Positions 35,180 to 44,817 are shown, counted from the first letter of the stretch. The stretch: DNA of 64,000 bases from an uncultured Peptoniphilus sp. (GCF_946222045.1 NZ_CAMILN010000001.1:1-64000), one strand, 5' to 3'. Notes: generated by a model not told the origin, from the letters alone. Program-made: numbers and translations.

Positions 35180-35203
35180 AAGGACCTGCCTAAGCAAGTC
35201 CTT
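35180..35203 (-). terminator. Terminator of the dnaJ-clpB operon
   Basis: AAGGACCTGC and GCAAGTCCTT pair around CTAA; the minus strand continues with a run of T. Confidence 0.85.
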
Positions 35204-35207
35204 ATAT

Positions 35208-37790
35208 TTATTTTACTTTGACAGACAAGTCGTCTGCTTCTACTTCAACAACAATTGTGTCTCCGTCCATGACGTCGCCTCTGATTATAAGCTTGGATAT
35301 AATTGTTTCAAGCTTGTGGGAGATATATCTCTTAACAGGTCTTGCACCGTATTGTGGACTAAAGGATGCGTTCAAGATGAAGTCAAGAGCTCCATCTGTA
35401 ACTTCGATGTGGATGTCTCTATCTCTTAGTCTCTTTTCAACTTCTGCAATACTCTTTTTGATGATGCCATAAATTTCACTTCTTTGAAGTGGTTTGAATA
35501 AGACAATTTCATCAACCCTGTTGAGAAACTCTGGCCTAAAGGATGCCCTTAAATCAGCCATTACATTTTCTCTCGCATCTTCTTTGATCTTGCCATCTTC
35601 ATTTATACCATCAATTAAGAAGTGAGATCCAATGTTTGATGTCATTATAATAACTGTGTTTTTAAAGTCCACAGTCCTACCTTGGTTGTCAGTGAGTCTA
35701 CCGTCATCAAGAACTTGTAACAAGATGTTAAAGACATCTGGGTGGGCCTTTTCGATTTCATCAAATAGGATTACTGAATAGGGTTTTCTCCTTACTGCTT
35801 CAGTAAGTTGGCCACCTTCATCGTAACCTACATATCCTGGAGGAGATCCCACAAGTCTTGACACGGAGTGTTTTTCCATGTACTCGGACATGTCAATCCT
35901 TATTAGGTTTCTCTCGTCATCGAAAAGTGTTTCAGTAAGTGCCTTGGCTGTTTCAGTTTTACCAACTCCAGTTGGTCCCAAGAATATAAAGGAACCTATT
36001 GGTTTGTTTTGATCTTTTAGTCCAGCCCTTGCTCTTAATACTGCATCAGACACAAGTTCAATTGCCTTGTCTTGACCAATTACCCTCTTGTGGAGGATAT
36101 CTTCAAGGCCAAGTAATTTATCTCTTTCAGTTTTATTTAATTTTTCAACAGGGATTCCTGTCCACCTGCTAACTACATAGGCGATTTCATCTTCTGTTAC
36201 TTCTTCCTTAACCATAGATGACTCGTCCTTTGTAGATGCCTTTTCTCTTTCTGCAAGTTCTTCCTTTAATTTTGGAAGAGTCCCGTATTTTAATTCAGAA
36301 AGTCTTTCTAAGTCGTAATTTCTTTCAGCTTCTTCTATGGCGTGGTTGGTTTCTTCGATTTTCTTCTTGATGTCCTTTGTGGAATCAAGTTCCTTCTTTT
36401 CTGCCTCCCACTTAGATTTCAATCTGTCAAACTCTGCCTTTTCTTCAGAGAGTTCTTCTTGAAGTTTTTTAAGTCTTTCAGCACTTGCTTCATCAGTTTC
36501 CTTTTTAAGGGCTTGATTTTCTATTTCAAGTTGCAAAATTCTTCTTCTAACCTCATCAATTTCTGTTGGCATGGAGTCGATTTCTGTCCTAAGCATTGCA
36601 CAGGCTTCGTCCATTAGGTCGATGGCCTTATCTGGCAAGAACCTGTCACTTATATACCTGTCAGAAAGAGTTGCTGCAGCAATAACTGCTGGGTCAGAAA
36701 TCCTAATTCCGTGGTAGATTTCATATTTATCTTTTAGACCACGAAGGATTGCAATAGTATCTTCAACACTTGGCTCATTTACCATAACCTTTTGGAATCT
36801 TCTTTCAAGAGCAGGATCTTTTTCGATGTACTTCCTGTACTCGTCAAGAGTTGTTGCCCCAATAGCGTGAAGTTCTCCACGAGCAAGCATTGGCTTTAAA
36901 AGGTTAGATGCGTCCATGGCACCGTCAGTCTTGCCTGCCCCCACAATATTGTGGATTTCGTCGATAAATAAAATTATATCTCCATCAGCCTTTAAGACCT
37001 CGTTTAAGACAGCCTTTAATCTTTCTTCAAACTCACCACGATATTTTGCACCAGCAATTAGGGCCCCCATATCAAGTGAGAAGACAGTCTTATTTTTTAA
37101 GCCTTCTGGCACGTCTTCAGACACAATCCTTTGAGCAAGTCCACCAGCAATGGCAGTCTTACCAACTCCAGGAGGACCAATTAAAACTGGGTTGTTCTTA
37201 GTCCTACGAGAAAGAATCCTTATGACATTTCGCACTTCTTCATCACGACCAATAACTGGGTCAAGCTTGCCTTCGCGAGCAAGTTCAGTTAAGTCTTGGC
37301 CATACTTCTTTAAGGCATCATAAGTTCCCTCTGGGTTATCAGTAGTTACGTGTTGGTTGCCCCTAATTTTTTTAAGGGCAGTTAAAAATCCATCAGCATC
37401 AATCTTGTTCTTGTTAAAGACAGAAGAAGAGTCTGTCCCCTTCATGTTCAAAAGTCCAAGATAGATGTGTTCAACAGAAAGATAATCGTCGCCCATCTTT
37501 TCTTTAAAGCCCTCTGCCTTTTGGAAAAGGTCTCTATAAGAAGAGTCGGCATAAACTTCTGCACCTGATTGTTTCGGAAGTCTTTCAATAACCTTTAAGA
37601 CGTCACTTTTTAACATATCAGAGTTTTTGTCCATATATGTCAAGACCCTAGGAATAAGGCCTTCCTTGTCATTTAAGAGGGCGTAGTTGATGTGAATTTC
37701 TTTTACTTCTGGATTGCCGTATTCCTTCGCAATATTGTAGGCGCCTTGAACGGCTTCAAGGGATTTTTGAGTAAATTTTTCAAAATTCAT
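35208..37790 (-). CDS. clpB: ATP-dependent disaggregase ClpB
   Basis: 860 residues, standard length. ClpB extracts and refolds aggregated proteins with DnaK/DnaJ. Order: N-terminal Clp repeat domain (1-145), AAA+ 1 with GPPGVGKT (near 205), the long coiled-coil middle domain (about 400-520), AAA+ 2 with GPTGVGKT (near 600) and a C-terminal D2-small domain. It follows the dnaJ-like gene by 42 bp, and both are driven by the promoter at 38957-38985 with CtsR and CIRCE-like operators. The start has a GAGGTG site. Confidence 0.96.
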   Translation of the reverse strand: MNFEKFTQKSLEAVQGAYNIAKEYGNPEVKEIHINYALLNDKEGLIPRVLTYMDKNSDMLKSDVLKVIERLPKQSGAEVYADSSYRDLFQKAEGFKEKMGDDYLSVEHIYLGLLNMKGTDSSSVFNKNKIDADGFLTALKKIRGNQHVTTDNPEGTYDALKKYGQDLTELAREGKLDPVIGRDEEVRNVIRILSRRTKNNPVLIGPPGVGKTAIAGGLAQRIVSEDVPEGLKNKTVFSLDMGALIAGAKYRGEFEERLKAVLNEVLKADGDIILFIDEIHNIVGAGKTDGAMDASNLLKPMLARGELHAIGATTLDEYRKYIEKDPALERRFQKVMVNEPSVEDTIAILRGLKDKYEIYHGIRISDPAVIAAATLSDRYISDRFLPDKAIDLMDEACAMLRTEIDSMPTEIDEVRRRILQLEIENQALKKETDEASAERLKKLQEELSEEKAEFDRLKSKWEAEKKELDSTKDIKKKIEETNHAIEEAERNYDLERLSELKYGTLPKLKEELAEREKASTKDESSMVKEEVTEDEIAYVVSRWTGIPVEKLNKTERDKLLGLEDILHKRVIGQDKAIELVSDAVLRARAGLKDQNKPIGSFIFLGPTGVGKTETAKALTETLFDDERNLIRIDMSEYMEKHSVSRLVGSPPGYVGYDEGGQLTEAVRRKPYSVILFDEIEKAHPDVFNILLQVLDDGRLTDNQGRTVDFKNTVIIMTSNIGSHFLIDGINEDGKIKEDARENVMADLRASFRPEFLNRVDEIVLFKPLQRSEIYGIIKKSIAEVEKRLRDRDIHIEVTDGALDFILNASFSPQYGARPVKRYISHKLETIISKLIIRGDVMDGDTIVVEVEADDLSVKVK

Positions 37791-37832
37791 ATAAACACCT
37801 CATTTATTATTTATTTAATCAATTTAATCTTG

Positions 37833-38753
37833 TTATTTACTTATTTTTTCTAATTCTTTATATAGTTTTACTTGTTCTTCAGATAAGTCGTCAGGGTTCA
37901 CAATGTTAAAGACAACATAGAGATCTCCAACATTTCCCTTTAGGTCCTTAAAACCCTTGGAAGGAATCCTCATCTTGTTTCCACCAACAAAGCCTTCTGG
38001 AACCTTTAACTTGAGCTTGCCGCTTAGACTTTCTACAGTCTTAGAAGATCCAAGAGCAGCTTCCCATGGATAGATATCCACAGTCCTAGTCACATCAAGG
38101 CCATCAAGAGCAAGATTTTTTTCATCTTTGATGTTAATTTTGAATAAGATGTCGCCAGGAAGACCAAATTTTTCTCCCCTCACCTTGACCTTCTTGCCCC
38201 TAGTGATGCCAGCAGGAACCTTGACAGCAATGTCATATTCCTTTTGCTTGTAAGTTAGGGAAACATTTTTTGTCACACCAAGAAAGGCTTCCTTAATAGA
38301 AATAGAAAGTTCAGATTCAAATTTATTCCTAGCCTTCTTTTGACTCCTTCCCCTTCCCTTAGAAGAGAAATCTCCGAAGATATCATTTATGTTAAAGCCA
38401 CCAGAGAAGTTGCCGCCAGACCTAGATGAGCCAAAAATTGTTTCAAAGAAGTCTGAGAAATCTGCACCGCTTCCTCCTGTGGTATAAGTATAACCATATT
38501 GAGAAGGGTCAAAATCATAACCAGATGAAAAATCATAATTAGATCCAAAAGTATCATATTTTTTTCTCTTGTCAGCATCAGACAAAACCTCATAGGCCTC
38601 AGAAACTTCCTTAAACTTTTCCGCAGCCACCTCGTCGCCTTGGTTGACGTCAGGGTGATATTTTTTCGCAAGCTTCCTATAAGCCTTCTTTATCTCCTTT
38701 TCATCTGCATCTTTAGAAACTCCAAGGATTTCATAATAATCTTTGTATTTCAA
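37833..38753 (-). CDS. DnaJ-like cochaperone without zinc finger (CbpA type)
   Basis: 306 residues. The J domain (1-70) has the HPD motif in [11 protein letters not shown] Gly/Ser/Phe-rich linker (about 70-135) follows, then a C-terminal substrate-binding domain ([20 protein letters not shown] onward). The CxxCxGxG zinc repeats of true DnaJ are absent, as in CbpA/type II proteins. The start is a TTG (38753-38751) behind GAGGAGG; the second residue opens the canonical [12 protein letters not shown]. It heads the operon with clpB. Confidence 0.92.
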   Translation of the reverse strand: MKYKDYYEILGVSKDADEKEIKKAYRKLAKKYHPDVNQGDEVAAEKFKEVSEAYEVLSDADKRKKYDTFGSNYDFSSGYDFDPSQYGYTYTTGGSGADFSDFFETIFGSSRSGGNFSGGFNINDIFGDFSSKGRGRSQKKARNKFESELSISIKEAFLGVTKNVSLTYKQKEYDIAVKVPAGITRGKKVKVRGEKFGLPGDILFKINIKDEKNLALDGLDVTRTVDIYPWEAALGSSKTVESLSGKLKLKVPEGFVGGNKMRIPSKGFKDLKGNVGDLYVVFNIVNPDDLSEEQVKLYKELEKISK

Positions 38754-38933
38754 AAACTTACCTCCTCATATATATAAACATTTAATCTCTATCTATTTAT
38801 ATCCCAATAAAAAATATTGCAACATAAATAGAAATTAATTAAATGGAATAAAATTTAAGATTTTTATTTAATTTCGAACTTGTTTCCGTTTCCGTTTCTA
38901 TGAAATTAAGATAAAAATCATGGTCAAATTTAG

Positions 38934-38950
38934 TTTGACTATCTTTGACT
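38934..38950 (-). promoter_or_regulatory. CtsR operator
   Basis: The minus strand reads AGTCAAA-GAT-AGTCAAA, an exact match to the CtsR heptad direct repeat RGTCAAANANRGTCAAA. It begins about 7 bp downstream of the -10, over the expected transcription start, where CtsR would block initiation. A third inverted copy (TTTGACC on the minus strand) lies next to it. Confidence 0.85.
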
Positions 38951-38956
38951 ATTTAA

Positions 38957-38985
38957 ATTATACAACATCATTAGCACTCTTGCAA
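38957..38985 (-). promoter_or_regulatory. Promoter of dnaJ-clpB
   Basis: Minus-strand TTGCAA (38985-38980) and TATAAT (38962-38957) separated by 17 bp. The -35 and spacer lie inside the CIRCE-like element, and the start site lies in the CtsR box. Confidence 0.85.
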
Positions 38986-38997
38986 GTAGTCTGCTAA
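38971..38997. promoter_or_regulatory. CIRCE-like HrcA operator, one half degenerate
   Basis: TTAGCACTC-N9-GTCTGCTAA. The left half is a perfect CIRCE half-site; the right half matches GAGTGCTAA at 7 of 9 positions, with the right spacing. It overlaps the -35 region. The perfect half and position make HrcA control likely but perhaps weaker than usual. Confidence 0.7.
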
Positions 38998-39004
38998 TTT
39001 ATTT

Positions 39005-39274
39005 TTAATAATTTTAGACTTCCTATAAGATTAAAAAATTTACCCAATCATATAAAGTTGCGAAATCATATGAATTTATAGGGTCTTCATTGTTTATAAA
39101 CTGAGAAGAATCAGCAAAGTCACAAAATTCTAGCAAGTTATGAAAATCTATTAAGTCAAATAAATTTACAAGGTCTTAAAAATTTTTAAAGTTATAAAGA
39201 TTTAAGAAGTATCAGAAATTTGCAAATTCGCAGAGATCTATGGGTTTACAAAATCTAGAAGGTCAAAGATATTT
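39005..39274. repeat. Array of degenerate 18-bp repeats (array 3)
   Basis: Fifteen contiguous units in constant register. Examples: TGCGAAATCATATGAATT (39059), AGCAAAGTCACAAAATTC (39113), TAGCAAGTTATGAAAATC (39131), TATTAAGTCAAATAAATT (39149), TACAAGGTCTTAAAAATT (39167), TTTAAAGTTATAAAGATT (39185) and TATGGGTTTACAAAATCT (39239). The pattern is the same as in array 2. It lies directly upstream of the dnaJ-clpB promoter/CIRCE region. Stops in the units exclude a protein. Confidence 0.75.
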
Positions 39275-39344
39275 GTAAGAAAAATAAAAAAATAACAAGC
39301 CGATAAAATTTTTTAAATTTTATAAAATATTTTTAAAATTTTTG

Positions 39345-39446
39345 TTGCCTTATCTGTGTTACTATGTTAAACTGATAACAGATTATTTAATACACTTTTT
39401 TAATTAAATTCCTTTTACTCGCCGAGATAATCTCGGCAATTTTTTT
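39345..39446 (+). ncRNA. Candidate small RNA: promoter-like sequence plus orphan terminator
   Basis: On the plus strand TTGCCT (39345-39350), 17 bp and TAAACT (39368-39373) look like a promoter. A perfect hairpin GCCGAGAT-AATCTCGGC (39421-39438) followed by AATTTTTTT lies about 50-70 bp downstream. No gene or open frame of note lies between, and both neighbours run leftwards, so the terminator has no known client. A transcript of about 65 nt is inferred. Confidence 0.3.
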
Positions 39447-39506
39447 GCCCTTTTTTAGCCTATAAATTCTTGCATTCCTGTAACTTACAACGAGAACCCA
39501 ATTTTT

Positions 39507-39560
39507 TATAACTTTTTAAAAACTTACAAGACCATAAATCTTCATAACTTTATTAAATCC
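39507..39560. repeat. Short remnant of the 18-bp repeat
   Basis: Three units at exact 18-bp steps: TATAACTTTTTAAAAACT, TACAAGACCATAAATCTT and CATAACTTTATTAAATCC. They lie between the orphan terminator and the CorC-family gene's own terminator. This is a small outlier of array 3. Confidence 0.5.
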
Positions 39561-39570
39561 CATCAAAAAA

Positions 39571-39588
39571 ACAGGTCCTAAGACCTGT
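39571..39588 (-). terminator. Terminator of the CorC-family gene
   Basis: ACAGGTC-CTAA-GACCTGT, followed by seven T on the minus strand. Confidence 0.85.
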
Positions 39589-39594
39589 TAATTT

Positions 39595-40947
39595 TTATGA
39601 ATTAAATTCTTTGTATTCTCTTTTGGCTTCTTCTTGTTCTTCTGGTATGACTTTGATGCTGGCTTTTATTATTCTTTTTTCTGCTACTGCTAGCTCTGTC
39701 AAGATGCAGCCTCCTGTCTTGACGCTAAGTTTTTTCTTTTGTTTTTCGTCTGGTATAAAGCCAAGTTTTTCTATTATCAAACCAGAGATTGTTTCGTGGT
39801 TTTCTGAATACAGTGAGAGGTCTAGGGCGTCGTTTATGTCTTCTATGTCCATGGATCCGTCCACTATATATTCGTTTTCGCCAATTTTCTCTACGCTGTT
39901 GTCTTCCTTGTCGTACTCGTCTTCGATTTCTCCAACTATTTCTTCTACTATGTCTTCTACTGTTACCATACCTGAAAAGCCTCCGTACTCGTCAATTAGG
40001 ATTGCTACATAGTTTTTTGATGCTTGTAGTTCTTTTAAGAGCATGTCAATTTTCTTAGTTTCTGGTACATAGTAAGGCGACTTTATACAGTTGTCCAAGT
40101 TTATGGACTCGTAATTATTTTTTGCGTATTCAACAAAGAGGTCCTTGATGTAGACTGTTCCCAGGATGTTATCTGTGTTCTCACGATAGACTGGCATCCT
40201 TGAGTATCCCATCTTCAAGACTTCTGTTATTGTTTCTGTTGTGAAGTCGTCATAATCCAGCATATAGATGGAAGTCCTTGGTGTCATTATTTCGTAGGCC
40301 AACTTGTCGTCAAAGTCCATTATATTAACTATCATTTCTTCCCCAGCTGAGTTGATTACTCCTTGTTGGGTTGAAACTTTTATATAGGATTTTAATTCTT
40401 CTTCTGAAATTTTTTCCTCTACGTCTTCTGAATATTTCCCCATAATCTTTAATACTAAGACTGTTGAAACTGAAAGTAATTTTACAAAGGGATAAAATAT
40501 TTTTGAGGCAAAGGCAATTGCACCCGATGCTTTTAGGGCAACTCTTTCTGAATTTTGTAGGGCAATTCTCTTTGGCACTAGTTCTCCAAAAACAAGTGTT
40601 ATATAGGATAGGATAAGTGTCACCAAAATAAAGGCTACAGTTCCGCCATAAGGTATTCCATATCCTCTTAAAAATTCTCCAAATACTTTTGAGATAGAGG
40701 TTGCTGCAGATCCAGATGAGAAAAATCCTGCCAAGGTTATCGCTACTTGGATTGTTGATAAAAATCTCGTTTGATCTTCTGAAATATCTAGAAGAGTCTT
40801 GGCTCTCTTATCTCCTTCTTCTGCCAATTCTTTTATCTTGTTGTTGTTTACTGAAACCATTGCCATTTCAGCTGACGCAAAGAATGCGTTAATGCTTGTA
40901 AGTATTGCTATTAATATGAGTTTAGCCCACAAGGCGCCATCGTCCAT
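39595..40947 (-). CDS. CNNM/CorC-family membrane protein (hemolysin-like)
   Basis: 450 residues. A CNNM (DUF21) membrane domain covers about 1-190 (INAFFASAEMAMVSVN; LVFGELVPKRIAL). A pair of CBS domains follows at about 200-345 (IMTPRTSIYML; AILIDEYGGFSGMVTVEDIVEEIVGEIEDE), then a C-terminal CorC/HlyC domain to 435. The family is tied to Mg2+/Co2+ efflux or homeostasis. The ATG at 40947 is preferred; GGAGGAAG sits right before it, while the ATG five codons earlier overlaps that site. It is monocistronic. Confidence 0.9.
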   Translation of the reverse strand: MDDGALWAKLILIAILTSINAFFASAEMAMVSVNNNKIKELAEEGDKRAKTLLDISEDQTRFLSTIQVAITLAGFFSSGSAATSISKVFGEFLRGYGIPYGGTVAFILVTLILSYITLVFGELVPKRIALQNSERVALKASGAIAFASKIFYPFVKLLSVSTVLVLKIMGKYSEDVEEKISEEELKSYIKVSTQQGVINSAGEEMIVNIMDFDDKLAYEIMTPRTSIYMLDYDDFTTETITEVLKMGYSRMPVYRENTDNILGTVYIKDLFVEYAKNNYESINLDNCIKSPYYVPETKKIDMLLKELQASKNYVAILIDEYGGFSGMVTVEDIVEEIVGEIEDEYDKEDNSVEKIGENEYIVDGSMDIEDINDALDLSLYSENHETISGLIIEKLGFIPDEKQKKKLSVKTGGCILTELAVAEKRIIKASIKVIPEEQEEAKREYKEFNS

Positions 40948-41105
40948 AAAATCTTCCTCCATTATCTTTTTGCTTAATTATATCAGAGAATTTATACTTG
41001 TGACAATAAAATAATAAATCTTATCAAGGTTTTTAGCTAATTTCTAAGGTTTAGGAAATTTCTCTTGTGGTAAAAATTATTTACAGACTGAAATGGAGGT
41101 TTTAA

Positions 41106-41714
41106 ATGAAAAAAGTTAAGAAAATTCTTATTATAATTTTACTTATTGGTCTTGCTCTCTTTGCTGCCTTCTTCTATGGGAAGAAGCAAATGAAAAGCGA
41201 GGTGGAGCCAGAGATTACTTCTAGCTTGATTTACAATAAGCTAGTTTCTGCCAAGGAGCTGACGACTTTAAAGTACCACTATACAAACATGGGTCATTTT
41301 GAAAATCAAAATACTTTTTACGGTTACAAGGTCCCCTTTACTTCTAAGGAGTTCATCGTATCTTATGAAGGACTTATAAATGCTGGCATTGACCTTAACA
41401 AGATGAAGGTTAATGTTGGAGACAAGTCTATCGAAGTTAGGATTCCTCCTGCAGAGATTTTGAGCCACGAAATTTATGAGGACTCTCTAAAGGTTTATGA
41501 TGAGAGGGAATCTATTTTTAACAGGATTGACATCGAGGACTATAACGACTTCTCCAAGGACCAAAAGTCTGAGATAGAAAAGAAGGCAATAAAAAAAGGG
41601 CTCTTAAAGGAAGCTGATGAGGAATCTAAAAGGGCAATTGAAGAAATTCTTATGGGCGACACAATTTTAAAAAAGTACGACATAAAAATTATAAGAGATG
41701 AAAATTTGAAATAA
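41106..41714 (+). CDS. DUF4230 family membrane-anchored protein
   Basis: 202 residues. One N-terminal membrane segment (about 5-23) is followed by an extracytoplasmic domain. DUF4230 marks are SAKELTTLKYHYTN, EFIVSYEGLINAGIDLNKMK and VRIPPAEILSHEI. Function unknown. GGAGG precedes the ATG by six bases. It lies alone on the plus strand, divergent from the CorC-family gene, and ends at a bidirectional terminator. Confidence 0.85.
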   Translation: MKKVKKILIIILLIGLALFAAFFYGKKQMKSEVEPEITSSLIYNKLVSAKELTTLKYHYTNMGHFENQNTFYGYKVPFTSKEFIVSYEGLINAGIDLNKMKVNVGDKSIEVRIPPAEILSHEIYEDSLKVYDERESIFNRIDIEDYNDFSKDQKSEIEKKAIKKGLLKEADEESKRAIEEILMGDTILKKYDIKIIRDENLK

Positions 41715-41720
41715 AAAAGA

Positions 41721-41748
41721 AGGGTATTCAATGAAGTGAATGCCCTTC
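41721..41748. terminator. Bidirectional terminator
   Basis: AAGGGTATTC and GAATGCCCTT form a ten-base stem between the convergent DUF4230 gene and the enoyl-CoA hydratase-like gene, with A run left and T-rich right. Confidence 0.75.
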
Positions 41749-41755
41749 CTTTGTT

Positions 41756-42808
41756 TTAAATAGCTAATAGTTTTTTTATATCTTCGTCCTTCACATCTTC
41801 TAAATTCTTATATTTCCAATCTGGCTCATTATCCTTGTCTATCATCTTGGACCTTATGCCCTCTTCCATCTCGCCCATCTCTAGGGAATATCTTAAAATC
41901 TTTAGGTCTAGGTCCACCATTTCTGGGTAGGTCAAGTTCTTGCCCACAAAATATTTTTCAAACTGGAGAGTCAAACTAAATTGAGATTTGCCTTTCAATT
42001 CTTTTAAAATATCCCTTGCAAATTCATCATCCCTATTTGCTTCTAGAGTTTTATAAATCTCTTTTAAGCTGTCCTTAGAGAAATATTTTTCTATCTTGTC
42101 CTTATTCTTCTCAACAAAAGTTTCGTGACCTTCCTTTTTATATTTATCTGCTTCTTCTCTTAACTTGTCAATTATTTCTTGTCCAGAACAAGTTTCAGAT
42201 AAGACAAAAAACTTTTCTCTTATCTTTTCATAATCCTTTGAGTCAATATAGGCATGGGCTAGGCCATGTTTTATCAAGTCAGGAGATTCTAAGACCCCAC
42301 CACAAAGTCCCACATATTGGCCAAGGGCTTGGGGAAGGCTAGAAATATATTTACCGACACCTACATCAGGAACAAAGCCCAAGTCAGTTTCTGGCATGGC
42401 CCACTTTACAGTCTCGTCACAAATGATAAGATCAGAGTTAATGCTGATGCCAACTCCACCACCCATGACTATCCCCTTCCAATAGGAGACAAGAGGTTTT
42501 TTATAAGTTTCAACATACTTGTCCAGTTCAAATTCCTCTACGAAGAGTTGGTCCTTGTCATGACAATAATCATCCATTATGAAATCCTCATAGAGGTGGA
42601 CTAAGTCTCCACCAGAGCAAAAGCCCTTGTCTGACTTACTATCAAGAAGGACTGCTCTTATACTGTCGTCCTCTTCCCATTTTTTTAGGATCTTACTTAT
42701 ACCCCTTATCATCTTTAAATTAAGGGCATTTATTTTATCTGGCCTATTAAAATAAATAATCCCAACATTTTTTATAACTTTCTCAATTATTAAATCATCT
42801 TTTTTCAT
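41756..42808 (-). CDS. Enoyl-CoA hydratase/3-hydroxyisobutyryl-CoA hydrolase-like protein
   Basis: 350 residues, crotonase fold in the longer ECH_2 form. The oxyanion-hole segments are visible (FCSGGDLVHLYED and MGGGVGISINSD), as are PETDLGFVPDVGVGKYI and the C-terminal EGIRSKMIDKDNEPDW. The last two are typical of 3-hydroxyisobutyryl-CoA hydrolases rather than simple hydratases. Valine-degradation or other beta-oxidation genes are absent nearby, so the substrate is uncertain. The ribosome binding site is modest (GATGGTG). Confidence 0.8.
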   Translation of the reverse strand: MKKDDLIIEKVIKNVGIIYFNRPDKINALNLKMIRGISKILKKWEEDDSIRAVLLDSKSDKGFCSGGDLVHLYEDFIMDDYCHDKDQLFVEEFELDKYVETYKKPLVSYWKGIVMGGGVGISINSDLIICDETVKWAMPETDLGFVPDVGVGKYISSLPQALGQYVGLCGGVLESPDLIKHGLAHAYIDSKDYEKIREKFFVLSETCSGQEIIDKLREEADKYKKEGHETFVEKNKDKIEKYFSKDSLKEIYKTLEANRDDEFARDILKELKGKSQFSLTLQFEKYFVGKNLTYPEMVDLDLKILRYSLEMGEMEEGIRSKMIDKDNEPDWKYKNLEDVKDEDIKKLLAI

Positions 42809-42905
42809 TTTATCACCATCTCTTTAATCCTATTTAATTTGTACCCAATTAATAGTTAAAGAATTGGTAATTCTAATGAAAAGAAAATCTTCCAGCCTAT
42901 ATCTT

Positions 42906-43898
42906 TTATTTTTTTGTCTTGGAGTCAAAAATAAATTTTAAGATTAGATAATAAATTGGGAAAACTACGCCTGCAATAGGCCAAACAACCCAAGACCTAC
43001 CCCAATTGTTGGTCAAAAAAGAATAGGCTACATAGATTGCAGTTGCTGCAATCCAATAAATTCCACAAAAGGGTTCGATTCTCCTCTTTAATTTTTTATT
43101 TCTTCTTCTGAAGTCTCCCTCTTCCAATATTGCATTAATAGAGTTCATATAAATATTGGTTTTAACCAAAAGATTGACCCCAATAGCTATAAGAAGAAGC
43201 ATGATAACCACTGAAATAATCATGGTCATATCTTCAACTGAGACAATCATTCCAACAAAAATTGGAATAACTGACGCCACCAGGAGCAAAACTCCAATTA
43301 TATTGTTTTTCACATAGTAATCGTGAAAGCTCTCTCCTCTTTCCCTTGCCATTCCATCAACACCATAAGCTGTATCTATGTCTTCATTTTCTATAAATTC
43401 ATATTTTTTTAATTTCATAGATTCCCTTATAAATATTCCTAGGGCTACAATTATAAATAAGATTAAAACTGTAAGAGAGATTCCATCTACTACATTTTCT
43501 GGGGCTGATATAAGCTGGCTCTCATAAGCTTGTGAAGAAAGCAACAAGAATATAGGCGAAATTACGCAAAGAGAAACTCCAAGAGCAATGTTTCTGCCCG
43601 ATATTTCTTTTAAATCCAAATATTCATTGGCTTCTTCCATTCCAACTTTTACAAGCTTTTTGTCTTCCTCAAAGTCTTCATCCAAAAATTCAAGATCTTC
43701 AATTTCATCTTTAAGCAAGTAATCTGTTGTAACTCCAAAAATTCTACTTAACTTTAAAATTTTTTCCATATCAGGTACTACTTGGGCACTTTCATACTTT
43801 GAAATAGATTGTCTGCTTACACCAAGTTTTTCTGCAAGTTCTTCTTGAGACCAAGCATTTTTCTTCCTAAGATTCATAATTTTATCTCCTAAAATCAT
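42906..43898 (-). CDS. Xre-family regulator with membrane domain
   Basis: 330 residues. The N-terminal HTH (about 2-60: [40 protein letters not shown]) is followed by an acidic linker and about six membrane segments (from residue 105 on). Such membrane-bound Xre proteins occur widely in Firmicutes; their signals are mostly unknown. AAAGGAGG precedes the ATG. Repeated and inverted TGCAATTTGTAAA-like sites upstream (43942-44028) suggest autoregulation. Confidence 0.85.
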   Translation of the reverse strand: MILGDKIMNLRKKNAWSQEELAEKLGVSRQSISKYESAQVVPDMEKILKLSRIFGVTTDYLLKDEIEDLEFLDEDFEEDKKLVKVGMEEANEYLDLKEISGRNIALGVSLCVISPIFLLLSSQAYESQLISAPENVVDGISLTVLILFIIVALGIFIRESMKLKKYEFIENEDIDTAYGVDGMARERGESFHDYYVKNNIIGVLLLVASVIPIFVGMIVSVEDMTMIISVVIMLLLIAIGVNLLVKTNIYMNSINAILEEGDFRRRNKKLKRRIEPFCGIYWIAATAIYVAYSFLTNNWGRSWVVWPIAGVVFPIYYLILKFIFDSKTKK

Positions 43899-43941
43899 AA
43901 TTCTACCTCCTTTTCTATTTAAATTTTATATATTTTTAAAG

Positions 43942-44028
43942 TAGCAATCTATAAATTTATCTTTGCAATTTGTAAACCCACAGTTGCAATCTCGCTAAAA
44001 TCCTATTTTTATATATTTTACAAATTGC
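43942..44028. promoter_or_regulatory. Repeated operator-like sites upstream of the Xre regulator
   Basis: TAGCAATCTATAAA (43942-43955) and TTGCAATTTGTAAA (43963-43976) are direct repeats 21 bp apart, two helical turns. GTTGCAATC lies at 43983. The exact inverse TTTACAAATTGC lies at 44017-44028. They occupy the promoter region 44-130 bp before the regulator's start. Confidence 0.5.
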
Positions 44029-44094
44029 TATTAAAAGATTTGTATATTTTTTATAAAGACCTTGTAAATTTTTTATGATTTTAGACAATAAAAA

Positions 44095-44116
44095 AATCCC
44101 GACTCTTGTCAGGATT
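44095..44116 (-). terminator. Terminator of the cytidylate kinase-like gene
   Basis: AATCCCGAC and GTCAGGATT pair around TCTT; the minus strand then has a run of T. Confidence 0.75.
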
Positions 44117-44117
44117 C

Positions 44118-44744
44118 TTATTTTTTATTTTGTGAAATTTCTACAATTTGGTCTCCTATGCTTTCGAAATCAAAGGATGATGAGTTGATCAAGATGTCGT
44201 AGTTGGCAGGTCCTCCCCAAACTCTTCCAGTGTTTCTGGAGTAGTGGTTGGCACGTCTGTTGTTCTCACGTGTCATCTTTAATTCAAGCTTGTCCTTCCT
44301 GATCTTGTAGGTATTTAGGATTCTCTCTTCTTTAAAATCCTTTGATGCGTATATAAAAATTGACAGCTTTGGGAAGTCTTCTAAGACAAAGTCACCACAC
44401 TTGCCAAAGATAACTGCCTTTTTCTTTTTTGCAATCTCCCTAATTGTCCTTGAGTCCAAGAGGAAGGCTGCGTCATTTGTTGCTATGTCTTCTTGGGAGT
44501 AGGAATAATTTTGCCTATAAAGATCATAAATTGTCCCTTGCAAGAAGGAGTCGTCTTTTTTTATCTCCTCTGGTTTAACTTTTTTCTCGAGACTCATAAG
44601 CTCTATTAATTTTTCGTCATAAAATTCATATTTTAATTTCTCGGCAACTTTCTTGGCAATTTCATTTGCACCTGAGCCATATTCTCCATCTATAGTTATT
44701 AACTTCTTTCCAGGCTTTTGGAAAATTTTTTCAAATAGTGACAT
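44118..44744 (-). CDS. Cytidylate kinase-like P-loop protein
   Basis: 208 residues. The N-terminal KLITIDGEYGSGANEIAKKVAEKL has the P-loop-like GEYGSGANEIA of the cytidylate kinase-like (AAA_26) family, and FYDEKLIELMS follows. True Cmk differs in the lid and CMP-binding regions, so the substrate is open. GGAGGTG precedes the ATG. It lies 73 bp after the EamA gene on the same strand and may be cotranscribed with it. Confidence 0.82.
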   Translation of the reverse strand: MSLFEKIFQKPGKKLITIDGEYGSGANEIAKKVAEKLKYEFYDEKLIELMSLEKKVKPEEIKKDDSFLQGTIYDLYRQNYSYSQEDIATNDAAFLLDSRTIREIAKKKKAVIFGKCGDFVLEDFPKLSIFIYASKDFKEERILNTYKIRKDKLELKMTRENNRRANHYSRNTGRVWGGPANYDILINSSSFDFESIGDQIVEISQNKK

Positions 44745-44817
44745 ATCTTCACCTCCCCATAATTATATCCTAGTAATGTGATAGTTTTTTTATTCTATTT
44801 AAAATTCTTGTGAAATT

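Noticed and set aside
37833..38753. True DnaJ
   Set aside because: The cysteine-rich zinc-finger repeats are absent, so it is a CbpA-type cochaperone.
39005..39274. The 18-bp arrays as coding repeats of six codons
   Set aside because: Units contain TAA, TAG or TGA in the frames examined, so no long frame exists on either strand.
41756..42808. Crotonase acting in the butyrate pathway with Gcd
   Set aside because: Length and the C-terminal motif point to the hydroxyisobutyryl-CoA hydrolase-like group and it is not near acyl-CoA dehydrogenase or thiolase genes.
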